Part shown: positions 1 through 10,443 of the stretch, in pieces
How positions within the stretch are numbered: position 1 is the stretch's first letter
Layout: the number at the start of each line of letters is the position of its first letter
Origin: Aurantiacibacter marinus
GTDB lineage: Bacteria; Pseudomonadota; Alphaproteobacteria; Sphingomonadales; Sphingomonadaceae
Length of the DNA: 64,000 bases
Assembly: GCF_001021555.1 (NCBI RefSeq)
Contig: NZ_LDCP01000003.1
Location: 124,001 to 188,000, forward strand
Direction of reading: 5' to 3'
Made by a program: the position numbers and the translations under genes
Notes under the pieces: generated by a model
What the model was told of the DNA's origin: nothing
What the model saw: only the letters and a program-made list of their open reading frames with translations
Databases searched by the model: none

Positions 1-540
1 TATGACGCGGGCCGCCCGGATGTGATGTTCGTTATCCAGCGCGTGCTGGAACAGGCTGGTAAACTCACCCTGCTCGATCAGAACCGCGTTATCCGCCCCG
101 ACCCGAACTTCCGCCTGTTCGCCACCGCCAATACTGTTGGCCTTGGCGATACCAGCGGATTGTATCATGGCACGCAGGCAATCAACCAGGGCCAGATGGA
201 CCGCTGGAACATCGTCGTGGGCCTGAATTATCTGCCTGCCGAAACCGAACGCAAGATCGTCGGCGCGAAGACCACTTTGGGCGATGATCTGGTGGCGGAT
301 ATGATCCGCGTGGCGGACCTGACGCGCCAAGGCTTCATGAACGGCGATATCTCGACCGTGATGAGCCCGCGTACAGTCATTACATGGGCGCAGAACACCG
401 AGATTTTCGGCGATGCAGGCTTCGCCTTCCGCCTCAGCTTCCTCAACAAATGTGACGAGGCAGAGCGGATGCTGGTGGCCGAATATTACCAGCGGGTGTT
501 CAACAAGGAACTTCCTGAAAGCGTTGTGGCGAAAGCCTGA
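1..540 (+). CDS. cobS: Cobaltochelatase subunit CobS, 3' part
   Basis: This is the C-terminal 179 residues of the AAA+ ATPase subunit of the aerobic ATP-dependent cobaltochelatase, which with CobN and CobT inserts cobalt into hydrogenobyrinic acid diamide in B12 synthesis. The frame is open from base 1, so the gene runs in from the left. The AAA+ sensor-1 region ([11 protein letters not shown], about residue 40) and the following [12 protein letters not shown] stretch are typical of CobS; the end ([19 protein letters not shown]) matches the usual C-terminus. The Walker motifs lie outside the window. cobT would be expected next but is not there; instead an unrelated peptidase follows. Confidence 0.9.
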   Translation, partial: YDAGRPDVMFVIQRVLEQAGKLTLLDQNRVIRPDPNFRLFATANTVGLGDTSGLYHGTQAINQGQMDRWNIVVGLNYLPAETERKIVGAKTTLGDDLVADMIRVADLTRQGFMNGDISTVMSPRTVITWAQNTEIFGDAGFAFRLSFLNKCDEAERMLVAEYYQRVFNKELPESVVAKA

Positions 541-616
541 GGCCAAGTTTGCAGCAGTGCCCGGGGGGAGGGCTGCGGATATAGTACAGGCCTCTGAGCC
601 TGCAGGAGCTTCCCGT

Positions 617-2224
617 ATGAAATTCGCCCCCGCCTCGCTCTTTGCTCCGCTTGCTCTGCTGGCATCACCAGCCACCGCGCAGGTCGTTGTCGATAACGAC
701 CTGCTGGAACGCGATCTCACCATCCTGGCCGCCGACGACATGGAAGGCCGTGAAGCCGGAACACGCGGGCATGAACGCGCGGCAGGATATGTTGCGGGCC
801 GCATGGCGGCGCTCGGGCTGGAACCTGCAGGCGATAATGGCACCTACTTTCAGCATGTTCCCCTGCGGACCTATAGCGCAGCCGAAAGCGGCAATACGAT
901 TTCCATCGAAGGCATGGACGCGCTCGTTCCCGAGGTGGATTTCGTCGTGCGGGGCGGGCCGCAGGTGCAAAGCGGCACGGTAACCGCGCCGCTCGTGTTT
1001 GTCGGTTATGCCCTCGACATGCCCGGTTACGATAGTTTTGAAGGCGTCGATCTGGAAGGCGCCATCGCCGTGCGTGTCAGAGGCGGCCCGGTCAGCTTGA
1101 ACAGCGAAGAGGCCGCGCATTTCCAGTCCAGCACCAATCAGCGCCTGTCCGATCGCGGCGCCATTGGTGTATTGACGCTGTTCACTCCAAGCATGGCTGA
1201 GACATTCGGCTGGGATTGGTTGGTTGGCTACTTGTCGCACAGTTCCTCAATGACGTGGATCGGGCCGGATGGAATGGCCTTTTCGCAGGGGCCAAACATC
1301 GCCGGATCAGGCTATCTTTCGGAAGATATCAGCCGTGCGCTGCTGGACGGGCAGCAATTCGATTTTGATGATCTTGCTGCTGCCGAAGAATCTGACGTCG
1401 CATCGCTGCCCAGCTTTGCGCTTGATCGCAGCGCCACGATCACCTTTGCCAGTGAATTTGACGATATCGACAGCCCCAATGTGATCGGCATGATCCCCGG
1501 CAGCGATCCTGCTTTGGCGGATGAATATGTCGTGCTGACCGCGCATCTCGACCATGTCGGAATTCAGCCGACCGAGGAAGTGGGTGACGACGAGATATTT
1601 AACGGCGCACTCGACAATGCGGTCGGCGTTGCCTCCATGCTCGAAGTTTCCCGCCTGCTGATGGAAACGCCTGCTGCGCGCCCGTTCCTTGTCGTGGCTT
1701 TGACGGCGGAGGAAAAGGGGCTGATCGGTTCCAGCTACCATGCGCGCAACCAAGGACTGGCGACGGGCCAGATAATCGCCAACGTCAATCTCGATATGCC
1801 TGTTGTCACCTATGATTTTCAGGATGTGGTGGCCTTCGGGGCGGAGCGTTCGACGCTTTACCCGGCGGTACGTTCAGCTGCGGAGGAATACGGCCTGACC
1901 CTCAGCCCCGATCCGCAGCCGGAGCAGGGCTTCTTCACCCGGTCTGACCAATATTCCTATGTGATTGCGGGTATTCCGGCGGTGTATCTTGACCTTGGTT
2001 TCGCCAATGGCGGTGAAGTGGCGCAGGCCGTTGTCTTTTCGGAACATTACCATCAGCCATCCGATGAAATCGGCCTGATTGATTTTGGCGGTCTGGCCCG
2101 CTTCACTGGCGTCAATTATCTTATCGCCCGCAATGTGGGCAACATGGCGGAGCGCCCCGCATGGCTTCCCGGTGATTTCTTCGGCATGACATTTGGCGGT
2201 GCGCCTGCGGCTCCTGCCGAATAA
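617..2224 (+). CDS. Secreted M28-family zinc aminopeptidase (first of tandem pair)
   Basis: A 535-residue protein with an N-terminal signal peptide ending near SPATAQ, so it is exported. A PA-like inserted domain (about residues 110-240) precedes the peptidase M28 domain. The expected two-zinc ligands are visible: H310 in TAHLDH, D333 in GALDNA, the catalytic/ligand pair E365-E366 in TAEEKG, D393 in VNLDMP and H479 in EHYHQPSD. The family removes N-terminal amino acids from peptides. I chose ATG 617 because AGGAG sits at 604-608 and the signal peptide begins there; a longer open frame upstream overlaps cobS. The next gene is a paralogue in the same orientation. Confidence 0.88.
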   Translation: MKFAPASLFAPLALLASPATAQVVVDNDLLERDLTILAADDMEGREAGTRGHERAAGYVAGRMAALGLEPAGDNGTYFQHVPLRTYSAAESGNTISIEGMDALVPEVDFVVRGGPQVQSGTVTAPLVFVGYALDMPGYDSFEGVDLEGAIAVRVRGGPVSLNSEEAAHFQSSTNQRLSDRGAIGVLTLFTPSMAETFGWDWLVGYLSHSSSMTWIGPDGMAFSQGPNIAGSGYLSEDISRALLDGQQFDFDDLAAAEESDVASLPSFALDRSATITFASEFDDIDSPNVIGMIPGSDPALADEYVVLTAHLDHVGIQPTEEVGDDEIFNGALDNAVGVASMLEVSRLLMETPAARPFLVVALTAEEKGLIGSSYHARNQGLATGQIIANVNLDMPVVTYDFQDVVAFGAERSTLYPAVRSAAEEYGLTLSPDPQPEQGFFTRSDQYSYVIAGIPAVYLDLGFANGGEVAQAVVFSEHYHQPSDEIGLIDFGGLARFTGVNYLIARNVGNMAERPAWLPGDFFGMTFGGAPAAPAE

Positions 2225-2309
2225 GCGCGGCGGGTACTTGCGCAGGCGATAATCCCGTGTAGCTATCGATCCATCGCAAGAAATCTTCTGATGGGCTGAA
2301 GCTAACCAT

Positions 2310-3974
2310 ATGAAAAAACTATCTCTATTCGCTGCCATGGCGACGTGCGTTCTCGCCGCGCCGCTGGCTGCAGAAGCGCCGGATCAAACGCCATCAACGG
2401 AAAATCCGCTGACAGATCGCGCCGCGCTGGAACGCGACGTGCGCATTCTTGCCGATGATGACATGGAAGGCCGCGAAGCGGGTACTCCAGGATATGACAT
2501 GGCTGCCGCGTATGTGTCGGAACGGTTCGCCAGCCTTGGCTTGCAGCCCGGCGGTGATGATGGCGGCTGGGAACAGCACTTCTCCCTCGTGCGTCATTCA
2601 CAGGCTGGCGATGCACGCCTTGCAATCGTTGGCGCTGATGGAAGCCGGGTGAAAGCCAGCTTCGGCAACGATTTCGTCGGCGGCGGACTTGCCAGCGCGG
2701 GCGGAGAAGACGGACGCGGCCGGGTTAGTGCGCCAATGGTCTTTGTCGGTTACGGCCTTGATGCACCGGACCTCGGGCATGATAGCTTTGCCGATGTCGA
2801 TCTGCAGGGAAAAATCGCCGTTTGGGTGTTCGGCATGCCCGAAGGTATGGACCCGCTGCTCGCCATGCACATGCAGCAGGCCGGTGCAGACCGCTTCGGG
2901 GCTCGTGGAGCGGTTGGTTCCATACTGCTTTTCACGCCAACTCTGGAACGGCGCGTGTCTTGGGAACGTGGTCGCAGTTTTGTCGGCAATACCGGAGGTA
3001 CGACGTGGGTCGGCCCTGATGGCGTCGCCTTCGACCGTGCGGGCGATATGGAATTTCAGCTGGTGGCCTCACCAGAATTGTCACGCGCAATCATGGCCGG
3101 GCAAGCCCTGGATTTTGACGCAATTGCGGTAGCGCAAGCGGGCGGAATGGCGCCGATGCGCAGCTTTGAACTGACCGGGGAGGCGCGGGTCAGCTATGCC
3201 AACAGCCATGAACATCTGCTCGACACCAGCAATGTTATCGCGATCCAGCCGGGCACCGACCCATCGCTGGCGGATCAATATGTAGTCGTAACGGCGCACC
3301 TTGACCATGTCGGCATCCAGGCCGGACACAGCGCAGAGAATGACCGGTTGTTCAACGGCGCGATGGACAATGCCTCCGGCGTGGCAACCCTGCTTGAAAT
3401 GGCGCGGCTGATCGCGGCGGAACCAGCGCGTCGTCCGGTCATGTTCGTGGCGCTTGGCGCGGAAGAAATGGGCCTTTTGGGATCTTCTTACCACGCCGCC
3501 AACCCCGGCATTGAAACAGGCGAACTGGCCGTGAACGTCAATGTCGATATGCCAATCCTGACATGGCCGTTCGACGATGTGGTCGCGTTCGGTGCAGATC
3601 GGTCCAACATCTTCCCCTATGTCGGCGCGGCAGTGGGCCAATACGGCCTGAAGCTTGTGCCCGATCCAAATCCGGGTGAAGGTTTCTTCTTCCGGTCTGA
3701 CCAATATTCCTACGTGCAGGCGGGCATTCCGGCAGTTTATGTCGATCTTGGTTTCGGCAATGGCGGAGAAGAGGCGCAGAACGAATTTCTGGCCGAGCAT
3801 TACCACCAGCCATCGGATGAGGCATTCCGCATCGATTACGAACAGCTGGGCCGCTTTGCCGACATTGGCTATCTGGTTGCCCGTAATGTTGCTGACATGA
3901 ATGAGCGGCCGGCGTGGCTTGCGGGGGATTTCTTCGGTGACACATTCGGCGGACCAGTTGTCGGCGAAGAATAA
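2310..3974 (+). CDS. Secreted M28-family zinc aminopeptidase (second of tandem pair)
   Basis: A 554-residue exported peptidase, clearly a tandem paralogue of the gene just upstream. Both share the opening DDMEGREAGT, the zinc-ligand blocks (TAHLDHVGIQ, GAMDNASGV, GAEEMGLLGSS, VNVDMPI, EHYHQPSDE) and the stretch FFRSDQYSYV. The signal peptide is MKKLSLFAAMATCVLAAPLAA. All M28 metal ligands are kept, so both copies are predicted active. The 85-bp gap between them has no obvious terminator, so co-transcription is likely. Divergence in the region between about residues 90 and 250 (the inserted domain) suggests different substrate preference; that is inference. Confidence 0.88.
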   Translation: MKKLSLFAAMATCVLAAPLAAEAPDQTPSTENPLTDRAALERDVRILADDDMEGREAGTPGYDMAAAYVSERFASLGLQPGGDDGGWEQHFSLVRHSQAGDARLAIVGADGSRVKASFGNDFVGGGLASAGGEDGRGRVSAPMVFVGYGLDAPDLGHDSFADVDLQGKIAVWVFGMPEGMDPLLAMHMQQAGADRFGARGAVGSILLFTPTLERRVSWERGRSFVGNTGGTTWVGPDGVAFDRAGDMEFQLVASPELSRAIMAGQALDFDAIAVAQAGGMAPMRSFELTGEARVSYANSHEHLLDTSNVIAIQPGTDPSLADQYVVVTAHLDHVGIQAGHSAENDRLFNGAMDNASGVATLLEMARLIAAEPARRPVMFVALGAEEMGLLGSSYHAANPGIETGELAVNVNVDMPILTWPFDDVVAFGADRSNIFPYVGAAVGQYGLKLVPDPNPGEGFFFRSDQYSYVQAGIPAVYVDLGFGNGGEEAQNEFLAEHYHQPSDEAFRIDYEQLGRFADIGYLVARNVADMNERPAWLAGDFFGDTFGGPVVGEE

Positions 3975-4181
3975 GGCAGGCCGGTTGCGTCGCCAGAGGG
4001 GGGCCACTTTCAGGCGCGCGCGGCAATCGCGATTCCGTTCGCAATCGTTGGAGGTGCCGGGACTAAGCTGTTATTCAGCATGTGGCGCACATCGACTGGG
4101 CGCTATGTTGCGAAATGGTGGAGCCGGCCAGATGCCAATTACCTACTCGCCTTTACTGTATTGCTCTGTTAATACAGCGGT

Positions 4182-6380
4182 GTGAGAACGATGTGGCGCA
4201 ATCCCTTTTCCCGGCGCAAGCGGGATGACCGGGCGGACGATTGGTCCGAGCGCGATCTCGCGCTGGAAAACTCGCCTTGGTCTCCGCTTTACGATTTGGA
4301 CGATGACGATGATGGACTGGCGGGGGCTTTCCCGTCCGGTCACTACGCTCCTGGCCATTATCCTGCGCCCCTGCCGCCGCGCAAAGGTTTACGCCGCTTC
4401 CTGCCGGAGCGGCTTCGCGGACGATCATGGCTGTGGTGGATCAGCCGCTGGACTGCAGCGATCCTGATGCTGTTCTTCGTGCTGGTAGCTTATCTGGCTA
4501 TCACCGCGCCGCTGAATAAATCACTGCAGCCCATTGTTCCGCCGCAAATTACGTTGCTGGCCGCAGACGGCACGCCCATTGCCCGCAATGGGGCCATGGT
4601 CGATGAGCCGGTGTTCGTGGCAGATTTGCCAGCACATGTGATAGAGCCGTTTCTGGCCATCGAGGATCGCCGGTTCTACAACCATTGGGGCGTTGATCCG
4701 CGCGGCGTGGCGCGGGCTGCGTTCACTGGCGTTGGAGGCGGCTCCACGATTACGCAGCAGCTGGCCAAGTTTACTTTCCTCAGTCCGGAACAGACGCTGA
4801 CCCGAAAGGCGCGAGAGGCACTGATTGCGTTCTGGCTGGAAGCGTGGCTGACCAAGGATGAGATACTCGAACGATATCTCTCAAACGCCTATTTCGGTGA
4901 TAATATGTACGGCATTCGCGCGGCGAGCCTGCATTATTTTTACCGCCAGCCAGAAAATTTGCGGCCTGAACAGGCTGCGATGCTGGCGGGTTTGTTGCAG
5001 GCCCCCAGTCGGCTTGCCCCGACGCGAAACCCCGAACTTGCTGCAGCACGGTACGATCTGGTGAAGGGCGCGCTGGTAGCAGCAGGCTATGTGACGCAAG
5101 CTGAAGCTGACGCGATGGGCTTCCCCGCGCTCGACGTTCGCACCAGGAATGACCTGCCGACGGGTACCTATTTCGCGGATTGGGCATTGCCGCAGGCGCG
5201 CCAGTTAAGCGATGTTTCCTATTCCCGCCAAACGCTGACAACCACGCTGGATTCGCGCATTCAGAACATCGCCCGCCAGGTGATCGACCGCGCGCCGCTG
5301 GGCGATGCGCAGGTGGCTTTGGTGGCAATGCGTACCAACGGCGAAGTTGTCGCCATGATCGGTGGGCGCGATTATGCGGCCAGTCCTTTCAACCGCGCAA
5401 CGCAGGCCCGCCGTCAGCCCGGTTCGACCTTCAAGCTGTTCGTTTATCTCGCCGCTTTGCGCGCCGGATGGGAGCCGGGTGATACGATCCCGAACACGCA
5501 GTTCACGCAAGGCAGCTATCGGCCCGGCAATTCCAATGACCGTTATTCAGATACGATCACCTTGCGCGAAGCCTTTGCCCAATCCTCCAATGTCGCGGCG
5601 GTGCGTCTATTCAATGAAGTCGGCAGTGAAGCGGTCATCGAAACCGCGCGCGAACTGGGCGTAACGTCTGCCCTGGCCGATGGTGACCCGAGCTTGGCGC
5701 TTGGCACATCGACCATGAGCCTGCTGGAATTGACAGCCGCCTATGCCGGAGTTGCTGCCAACTCCTTCCCGCTGGAGCCGCGCGCCTTCCCTCAGGAAGA
5801 GGCCGGGTGGTTTGACTGGATGTGGAACGGGCGCGGCAGTCTGAACAGCAGCGATCATGCCGATATCGAAGAAATGTTGCGCGCTGCGATTAACGGCGGA
5901 ACCGGGCGCGCTGCGACGCTTAACATAGCGAATTTCGGCAAGACCGGCACCACACAGGACAACCGCGATGCGCTGTTTGTCGGGTATGCCGGGGATCTGG
6001 TGGTCGGGATATGGATAGGCAATGACGACAATTCGCCGTTGAACGGCATATCGGGCGGCGGACTGCCTGCGCGTATCTGGAGCCAGTTCATGCGCGGTGC
6101 CTTGGGTGCAGAGGCATCACCGCCGCGGCCCACGCCTTCACCCGATCCCAGCGGTCCGGTGGAACCAATGGATGTACCCGATCTGCAAGATATTCCGCTT
6201 GGCGACGGTCGCCGCCTGATAATCCGTGACGGGGAAGCGGTGATTGTCAGCGATATCGACGGTGTACCGGTGGAAATTGGCGTGCGCGACGGCGACTTCT
6301 CGTTCGAATTCGACGAGGAAGCCGCCGCGCGAAGGCTGGAAGAAGAATTGCGGCGCGAGGGCATCGAGGTCGAACCCTGA
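4182..6380 (+). CDS. Class A penicillin-binding protein 1A family (bifunctional)
   Basis: A 732-residue peptidoglycan synthase. A cytoplasmic charged head (about 80 residues) is followed by one membrane anchor (about 83-107), a GT51 transglycosylase domain with the catalytic glutamate in AIEDRRFYNHWG (E161) and GGSTITQQLAK, then the transpeptidase domain with all three motifs: STFK (S415), SSN (about 468) and KTGT (K587). It polymerises and cross-links glycan strands on the periplasmic side. The tail (about 660-732) is rich in Asp/Glu and Pro and has no known fold. GTG 4182 and ATG 4191 are both possible starts; neither has a strong ribosome site. Confidence 0.9.
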   Translation: MRTMWRNPFSRRKRDDRADDWSERDLALENSPWSPLYDLDDDDDGLAGAFPSGHYAPGHYPAPLPPRKGLRRFLPERLRGRSWLWWISRWTAAILMLFFVLVAYLAITAPLNKSLQPIVPPQITLLAADGTPIARNGAMVDEPVFVADLPAHVIEPFLAIEDRRFYNHWGVDPRGVARAAFTGVGGGSTITQQLAKFTFLSPEQTLTRKAREALIAFWLEAWLTKDEILERYLSNAYFGDNMYGIRAASLHYFYRQPENLRPEQAAMLAGLLQAPSRLAPTRNPELAAARYDLVKGALVAAGYVTQAEADAMGFPALDVRTRNDLPTGTYFADWALPQARQLSDVSYSRQTLTTTLDSRIQNIARQVIDRAPLGDAQVALVAMRTNGEVVAMIGGRDYAASPFNRATQARRQPGSTFKLFVYLAALRAGWEPGDTIPNTQFTQGSYRPGNSNDRYSDTITLREAFAQSSNVAAVRLFNEVGSEAVIETARELGVTSALADGDPSLALGTSTMSLLELTAAYAGVAANSFPLEPRAFPQEEAGWFDWMWNGRGSLNSSDHADIEEMLRAAINGGTGRAATLNIANFGKTGTTQDNRDALFVGYAGDLVVGIWIGNDDNSPLNGISGGGLPARIWSQFMRGALGAEASPPRPTPSPDPSGPVEPMDVPDLQDIPLGDGRRLIIRDGEAVIVSDIDGVPVEIGVRDGDFSFEFDEEAAARRLEEELRREGIEVEP

Positions 6381-6395
6381 CGCGCCGCCGCATGA

Positions 6396-7508
6396 TCAGC
6401 CGTGCGGCGTGACCAGATATTTCTCGCCAGTTTTCATCTTGGCGTAATCCATGATGGCATCCTTCGTCAGCATTTCTTCAAGCCCCACACGGGCTTTGTA
6501 GGAACTGGCAAAGGTAGTGGTCAGGCCGTTCACCACGCGTTGGCGCAGACCCATCATCGTTGGCATGTCGCAGCTGGCAAGGAACGGCATCAGCAGCCAT
6601 CCCGAAACCGTCCAGCCAAATCCGTAACTTGGCGTCAGGATCGTGGGCGACATGTCCAGCCTGCCGTAAATGTACATCTTTTTCGCCTGGTCTGAACCGT
6701 AACGGCTGAATTCGGTCATTTGTGCGGCAGCAACGCGCTCCATGGCGCGCAGGCAGATGTCGCTGGTGGTCCCGCCGCCGATGGGATCGAAGCCGAGAAA
6801 CGCCTGCGTCTCTCCAATTGCTGCGGCAAGCGATTTCTCGAAACCGTCAGCCGAGGAGTTCACCACATGGCTTGCGCCCTGGTCGGTCAAGGTAGCTGCC
6901 TGCTCCTCGCGCCGGACAATGTTGACGAGGCCGATGCCGTCTTCCTGACAAATGCGGTTAAGCATCTGGCCTAGGTTCGATGCAGCGGCAGCGTGAATAA
7001 TGGCCTTGTTGCCCTCGCGCTTGGCAGTTTCCACAAAACCCAGCGCGGTCATCGGATTAACGAAGGAACTTGCGCCTTGTTCTGACGTGTGATCGCCCAG
7101 CGGAATGCACATCATCGCCTCCGCCAGTGCATATTCGCCAAAGGCATTGCCCGGAACACAGGCGACGCGCGCGCCCACCAGTTTCTGCGCCATTTCGCCA
7201 TCGCCCGCTGCAATGACTGTGCCTGCGCCTTCATTGCCAACTGTTTGCGGCTTGCCGTGGCGGGAAGACTGCGCTGCGGCGACTTGCGGGTGCAATTGCA
7301 TCACGATGGAGCCGGGCGTGTATTGCGCATTTTCCAGATCCGCGCCCGTTGTCATCAGGAACAGGTCAGACGGATTGATCGGCGCGGCTTCCATTTTTAC
7401 CAGCACTTGATTGCCGGTGGGGGCTGGGAAGGTCTTTTCTTCCAGCGCAAGGGTCAGCTTGCCGTCGGCAGTGAGGGTCGAAACAAGTTGGCGGCCAGTC
7501 GTGGTCAT
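6396..7508 (-). CDS. MDR-superfamily zinc-type alcohol dehydrogenase / quinone oxidoreductase
   Basis: A 370-residue medium-chain dehydrogenase/reductase. The GroES-like N-terminal half carries PINPSDLF and GNEGAGTV; the Rossmann half carries IIHAAAASNLGQML in place of the usual GxGxxG-like loop. No cluster of structural-zinc cysteines is seen, which fits the zinc-free quinone-reductase side of the family. The substrate cannot be read from sequence. It is the last gene of fmt-truA-this on the minus strand, 2 bp after truA; its AGGAGA ribosome site lies at the truA stop, so translational coupling is likely. It converges on the PBP gene with a 15-bp gap. Confidence 0.8.
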   Translation of the reverse strand: MTTTGRQLVSTLTADGKLTLALEEKTFPAPTGNQVLVKMEAAPINPSDLFLMTTGADLENAQYTPGSIVMQLHPQVAAAQSSRHGKPQTVGNEGAGTVIAAGDGEMAQKLVGARVACVPGNAFGEYALAEAMMCIPLGDHTSEQGASSFVNPMTALGFVETAKREGNKAIIHAAAASNLGQMLNRICQEDGIGLVNIVRREEQAATLTDQGASHVVNSSADGFEKSLAAAIGETQAFLGFDPIGGGTTSDICLRAMERVAAAQMTEFSRYGSDQAKKMYIYGRLDMSPTILTPSYGFGWTVSGWLLMPFLASCDMPTMMGLRQRVVNGLTTTFASSYKARVGLEEMLTKDAIMDYAKMKTGEKYLVTPHG

Positions 7509-7510
7509 GT

Positions 7511-8269
7511 CTAATTCTCCTGAATGTCATCTGGGTAACGCGCGGCGACGAAATATAGGCCCTGCGGCGGGGCATTAAGCCCAAGAGCGGCCCGGTCCCG
7601 CGCTTCCAGTGCTTTTGCCACCTGCTCCACAGGCCATTGTCCATGCCCTACCATAGCCAGCGTGCCGACCATGGATCGAACCTGATGGTGCAGGAAACTG
7701 CGCGCAGCGGCCCGGATGATGACCAGATCGCCTTCACGGCTCACGTTCAACGTGTCGAGCGTTTTGACCGGATCATTGGACTGGCAATGGGCAGAGCGGA
7801 AAGTGGTAAAATCATGCTGCCCGACCAGCGATTGCGCCGCTTCGTGCATGGCATCTGCATCCAGCGGACGTGCGACATGCCAGGCGCGGTTCTTTTCCAG
7901 CGTCAGCGGAGCGCGGCGGTTGCGGATGCGGTATTCGTAAGATCGGCCAATGCAGGAAAAGCGCGCGTGCCAATCGTCCGGCTTGATTTCGCAGTGGGTG
8001 ATCGCGACCGGATCGGGCCGCAGATGTGCGTTGATTGCCTGGCTGAGCCGGAATGGCTCGATGTCTTTCTCTATATCGAGATGGCACCGCATTGCCAGCG
8101 CGTGGACCCCGCTATCGGTGCGCCCGGCGCTGTGCAGCGTGACCTCCTCTCCCGTCACCGCATGGGCTGCATCCTCAATGCTCTGCTGCACGCTGGGGCC
8201 TTTTTTCTGGCGCTGGAGGCCGAAGAAAGGCGTGCCGTCGAATTCCACGGTGAGAGCGAAGCGCGTCAT
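7511..8269 (-). CDS. truA: tRNA pseudouridine(38-40) synthase TruA
   Basis: A 252-residue protein of normal TruA length. It isomerises U38-U40 in the anticodon stem of tRNAs. The catalytic aspartate is in the [10 protein letters not shown] motif (about residue 52). Other family blocks are [12 protein letters not shown] near the N-terminus, SRHDFTTF-like [12 protein letters not shown] and [11 protein letters not shown] towards the C-terminus. Its ATG overlaps the fmt stop by 4 bp (ATGA), so the two are coupled. Confidence 0.96.
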   Translation of the reverse strand: MTRFALTVEFDGTPFFGLQRQKKGPSVQQSIEDAAHAVTGEEVTLHSAGRTDSGVHALAMRCHLDIEKDIEPFRLSQAINAHLRPDPVAITHCEIKPDDWHARFSCIGRSYEYRIRNRRAPLTLEKNRAWHVARPLDADAMHEAAQSLVGQHDFTTFRSAHCQSNDPVKTLDTLNVSREGDLVIIRAAARSFLHHQVRSMVGTLAMVGHGQWPVEQVAKALEARDRAALGLNAPPQGLYFVAARYPDDIQEN

Positions 8270-9171
8270 CCGGCGATCATGCCTGCGGTGATTGCATTGC
8301 CGCGCAGGAAGTCTTCCGCGCTCATCACCGGCTTTCCGGCACGTTGCAACCTTAGCGGGCGTAACGCTCCTTCGCCGCAGGATATGGTGAGCCGATCATC
8401 CAGGATGGTTCCGGGCGGACCCTTTCCATCGGCAAGTTCCGCCAGAAGCAATTTCACCCGTTCGCCGCCAAGCATGAACCAGCTGCCGGGGAAAGGCGCG
8501 AATGCCCGGACCTCGCGCTCCAGAACATCGGCGAGCTTGGTGAAATCGAGCTTCGCCTCGGCCTTGTCGATCTTGGGCGCATAGGTGGCGAGGGCATCGT
8601 CCTGCGTTTCCGCTTCCAACGTATCGAAGCGCGCCAGAGCTTCCACCATCAACGAAGCGCCCATTGCGGCCAATTCATCATGCAATTCACCGGTGGTCTT
8701 GCCGGCGATCGGCGTAGAACCCTTCAGCAACATCGGCCCGGTGTCGAGGCCCAGCTCCATACGCATGATCGTGATGCCGGTCTCCGCGTCGCCTGCCTGC
8801 ACAGCGCGGTGGATCGGCGCGGCACCACGCCAGCGCGGCAGCAGCGAACCGTGGACGTTCAGGCATCCGTGCTTCGGCGCGTCCAGAATGGCCTGCGGCA
8901 ACAGCAGGCCGTAGGCGGCAACGACTGCAATATCGGCATCGAGCGCGGCAAAGGCAGCCTGTTCGCCGGCACCTTTCAGGCTGACAGGATGCCGCACCTC
9001 GATTCCCAACGCCTCGGCGCGGGCGTGGACAGGGGAGGGCCGTTCCTGCTTGCCCCGGCCAGACCGGCTGGGCGGCTGGGTATACACAGCCGCCACCTCA
9101 TGCCCGGCTTCCACCAGTGCATTCAGTGTCGGCACCGCGAAATCCGGCGTTCCCATGAAAATTATGCGCAT
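8266..9171 (-). CDS. fmt: Methionyl-tRNA formyltransferase
   Basis: A 301-residue enzyme that formylates initiator Met-tRNA using 10-formyl-THF. The N-terminal Rossmann formyltransferase domain starts [14 protein letters not shown]; the catalytic block is visible as [16 protein letters not shown] (Asn, His) with the downstream LDTGPML aspartate. The C-terminal domain (from about residue 205) binds tRNA. It heads the minus-strand operon fmt-truA-dehydrogenase and is divergent from recR-def with a 53-bp gap, so formylation (fmt) and deformylation (def) genes sit close together but on opposite strands. Confidence 0.97.
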   Translation of the reverse strand: MRIIFMGTPDFAVPTLNALVEAGHEVAAVYTQPPSRSGRGKQERPSPVHARAEALGIEVRHPVSLKGAGEQAAFAALDADIAVVAAYGLLLPQAILDAPKHGCLNVHGSLLPRWRGAAPIHRAVQAGDAETGITIMRMELGLDTGPMLLKGSTPIAGKTTGELHDELAAMGASLMVEALARFDTLEAETQDDALATYAPKIDKAEAKLDFTKLADVLEREVRAFAPFPGSWFMLGGERVKLLLAELADGKGPPGTILDDRLTISCGEGALRPLRLQRAGKPVMSAEDFLRGNAITAGMIAG

Positions 9172-9224
9172 GACATGATGCTCCGGCCTTTCTCGAAGTC
9201 CCGCCAGCCCCTATCTGTCCCCCA

Positions 9225-9821
9225 ATGGCATCGCAAGAGATCGAAGATCTGGCCTCCGCATTGGCGCGGCTTCCCGGCCTTGGGCCGCGTTCTGCGCGGC
9301 GGGCTGTGCTGTGGCTGGTGAAGCACCGTGAGACCGCCCTCGATCAAGTGATAGCGGCATTGAGCGCCGTCCGGGACAAGCTGGTCGAATGCGAGTCCTG
9401 TGGCAATGTCGATACGCAAAACCCGTGCAGCATCTGCGCCGATCCGCGCCGCGACGTGAAAAGCATTTGCGTGGTGGAGGATGTAGCGGACCTGTGGGCG
9501 CTGGATCGCGCACGCCTGTATACCGGGCGCTATCATGTGCTGGGCGGAAAATTGTCTGCGCTGGATGGTGTCAGGCCGGAAGACCTCTCGATCGACCAGC
9601 TTCTTGGCCGGGTCGAGGCAGGCGGAATAGACGAAGTCGTGCTCGCCATGAATGCGACGCTGGAGGGGCAAACAACGGCGCACTATATTGCCGAACGGCT
9701 GGAGGATTTTCCAATCCGCATCACGCAACTCGCGCACGGTCTGCCGGTTGGCGGAGAACTGGATTACCTCGACGAAGGCACGCTGGCGCAGGCTTTGCGT
9801 GCGCGAAGGCCACTCTCCTGA
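9225..9821 (+). CDS. recR: Recombination mediator RecR
   Basis: A 198-residue protein of the usual size. RecR with RecF and RecO loads RecA at gapped DNA. The N-terminal helix-hairpin-helix ([13 protein letters not shown]), the four-cysteine zinc finger (CESCGN followed by [10 protein letters not shown], about residues 57-72) and the Toprim domain ([14 protein letters not shown] onward) with the C-terminal [12 protein letters not shown] stretch are all visible. Upstream dnaX/ybaB neighbours seen in many bacteria are absent; def follows after 35 bp on the same strand. Confidence 0.97.
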   Translation: MASQEIEDLASALARLPGLGPRSARRAVLWLVKHRETALDQVIAALSAVRDKLVECESCGNVDTQNPCSICADPRRDVKSICVVEDVADLWALDRARLYTGRYHVLGGKLSALDGVRPEDLSIDQLLGRVEAGGIDEVVLAMNATLEGQTTAHYIAERLEDFPIRITQLAHGLPVGGELDYLDEGTLAQALRARRPLS

Positions 9822-9856
9822 TTGAAACCGGCGGCGATCCGCACTAAATTGCCGAC

Positions 9857-10423
9857 ATGGCTATCCGTGAAATCCTTGAAGCGCCGGACCCCCGGCTTAA
9901 AATTATCTCTTCGCCCGTCGAAAAATTCGACGATGGCTTGAAGACGCTTGTCGATGACATGTTCGAGACGATGTATGACGCGCACGGCATCGGCCTTGCC
10001 GCGATCCAGGTTGGCGAGCCGCTGCGTTTGCTGGTGATCGACTTGCAGGAAGAGGACCCGGATGCGGAGCCTGAGGCATGCGAGCATGACGGGACGAAGC
10101 ATACCCATCAGCCGGTCATCAACGACAAGCGGGTATTCGTGAACCCGGAAATCCTCGACCCGAGTGAAGACACCGGTACTTATCAGGAAGGCTGCCTGTC
10201 GGTTCCCGATATCTACGCCGATGTAGAACGCCCCGCGCGCTGCCGCGTGCGCTGGCAGGACCTTGATGGCAAAACCCACGAAGAAGAAATGACCGGCATG
10301 CTGGCCGTGTGCATCCAGCACGAGATGGATCACCTGAACGGCATCCTGTTTATCGACCATCTCAGCCGCCTGAAGCGCGGCATGGCTTTGAAAAAGCTCG
10401 CCAAGGCCAGACAGGCCGCGTGA
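9857..10423 (+). CDS. def: Peptide deformylase
   Basis: A 188-residue metalloenzyme that removes the N-formyl group from nascent proteins. All three motifs are present: [10 protein letters not shown] (motif 1, about residue 44), EGCLSVP (motif 2, Cys ligand, about 112) and QHEMDH (motif 3, two His ligands and catalytic Glu, about 155). An Asp/Glu/His-rich insert of roughly 20 residues ([20 protein letters not shown] region, about 58-78) sits between motifs 1 and 2 and is longer than in the E. coli enzyme. A perfect 12-bp hairpin follows 20 bp after the stop. Confidence 0.97.
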   Translation: MAIREILEAPDPRLKIISSPVEKFDDGLKTLVDDMFETMYDAHGIGLAAIQVGEPLRLLVIDLQEEDPDAEPEACEHDGTKHTHQPVINDKRVFVNPEILDPSEDTGTYQEGCLSVPDIYADVERPARCRVRWQDLDGKTHEEEMTGMLAVCIQHEMDHLNGILFIDHLSRLKRGMALKKLAKARQAA

Positions 10424-10443
10424 GTTTTATTCTGTGAACACAA

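Noticed and set aside
413-616. Upstream extension of the first M28 peptidase frame into cobS
   Set aside because: It has no ribosome site, lies in another frame of cobS, and would bury the signal peptide that starts at 617.
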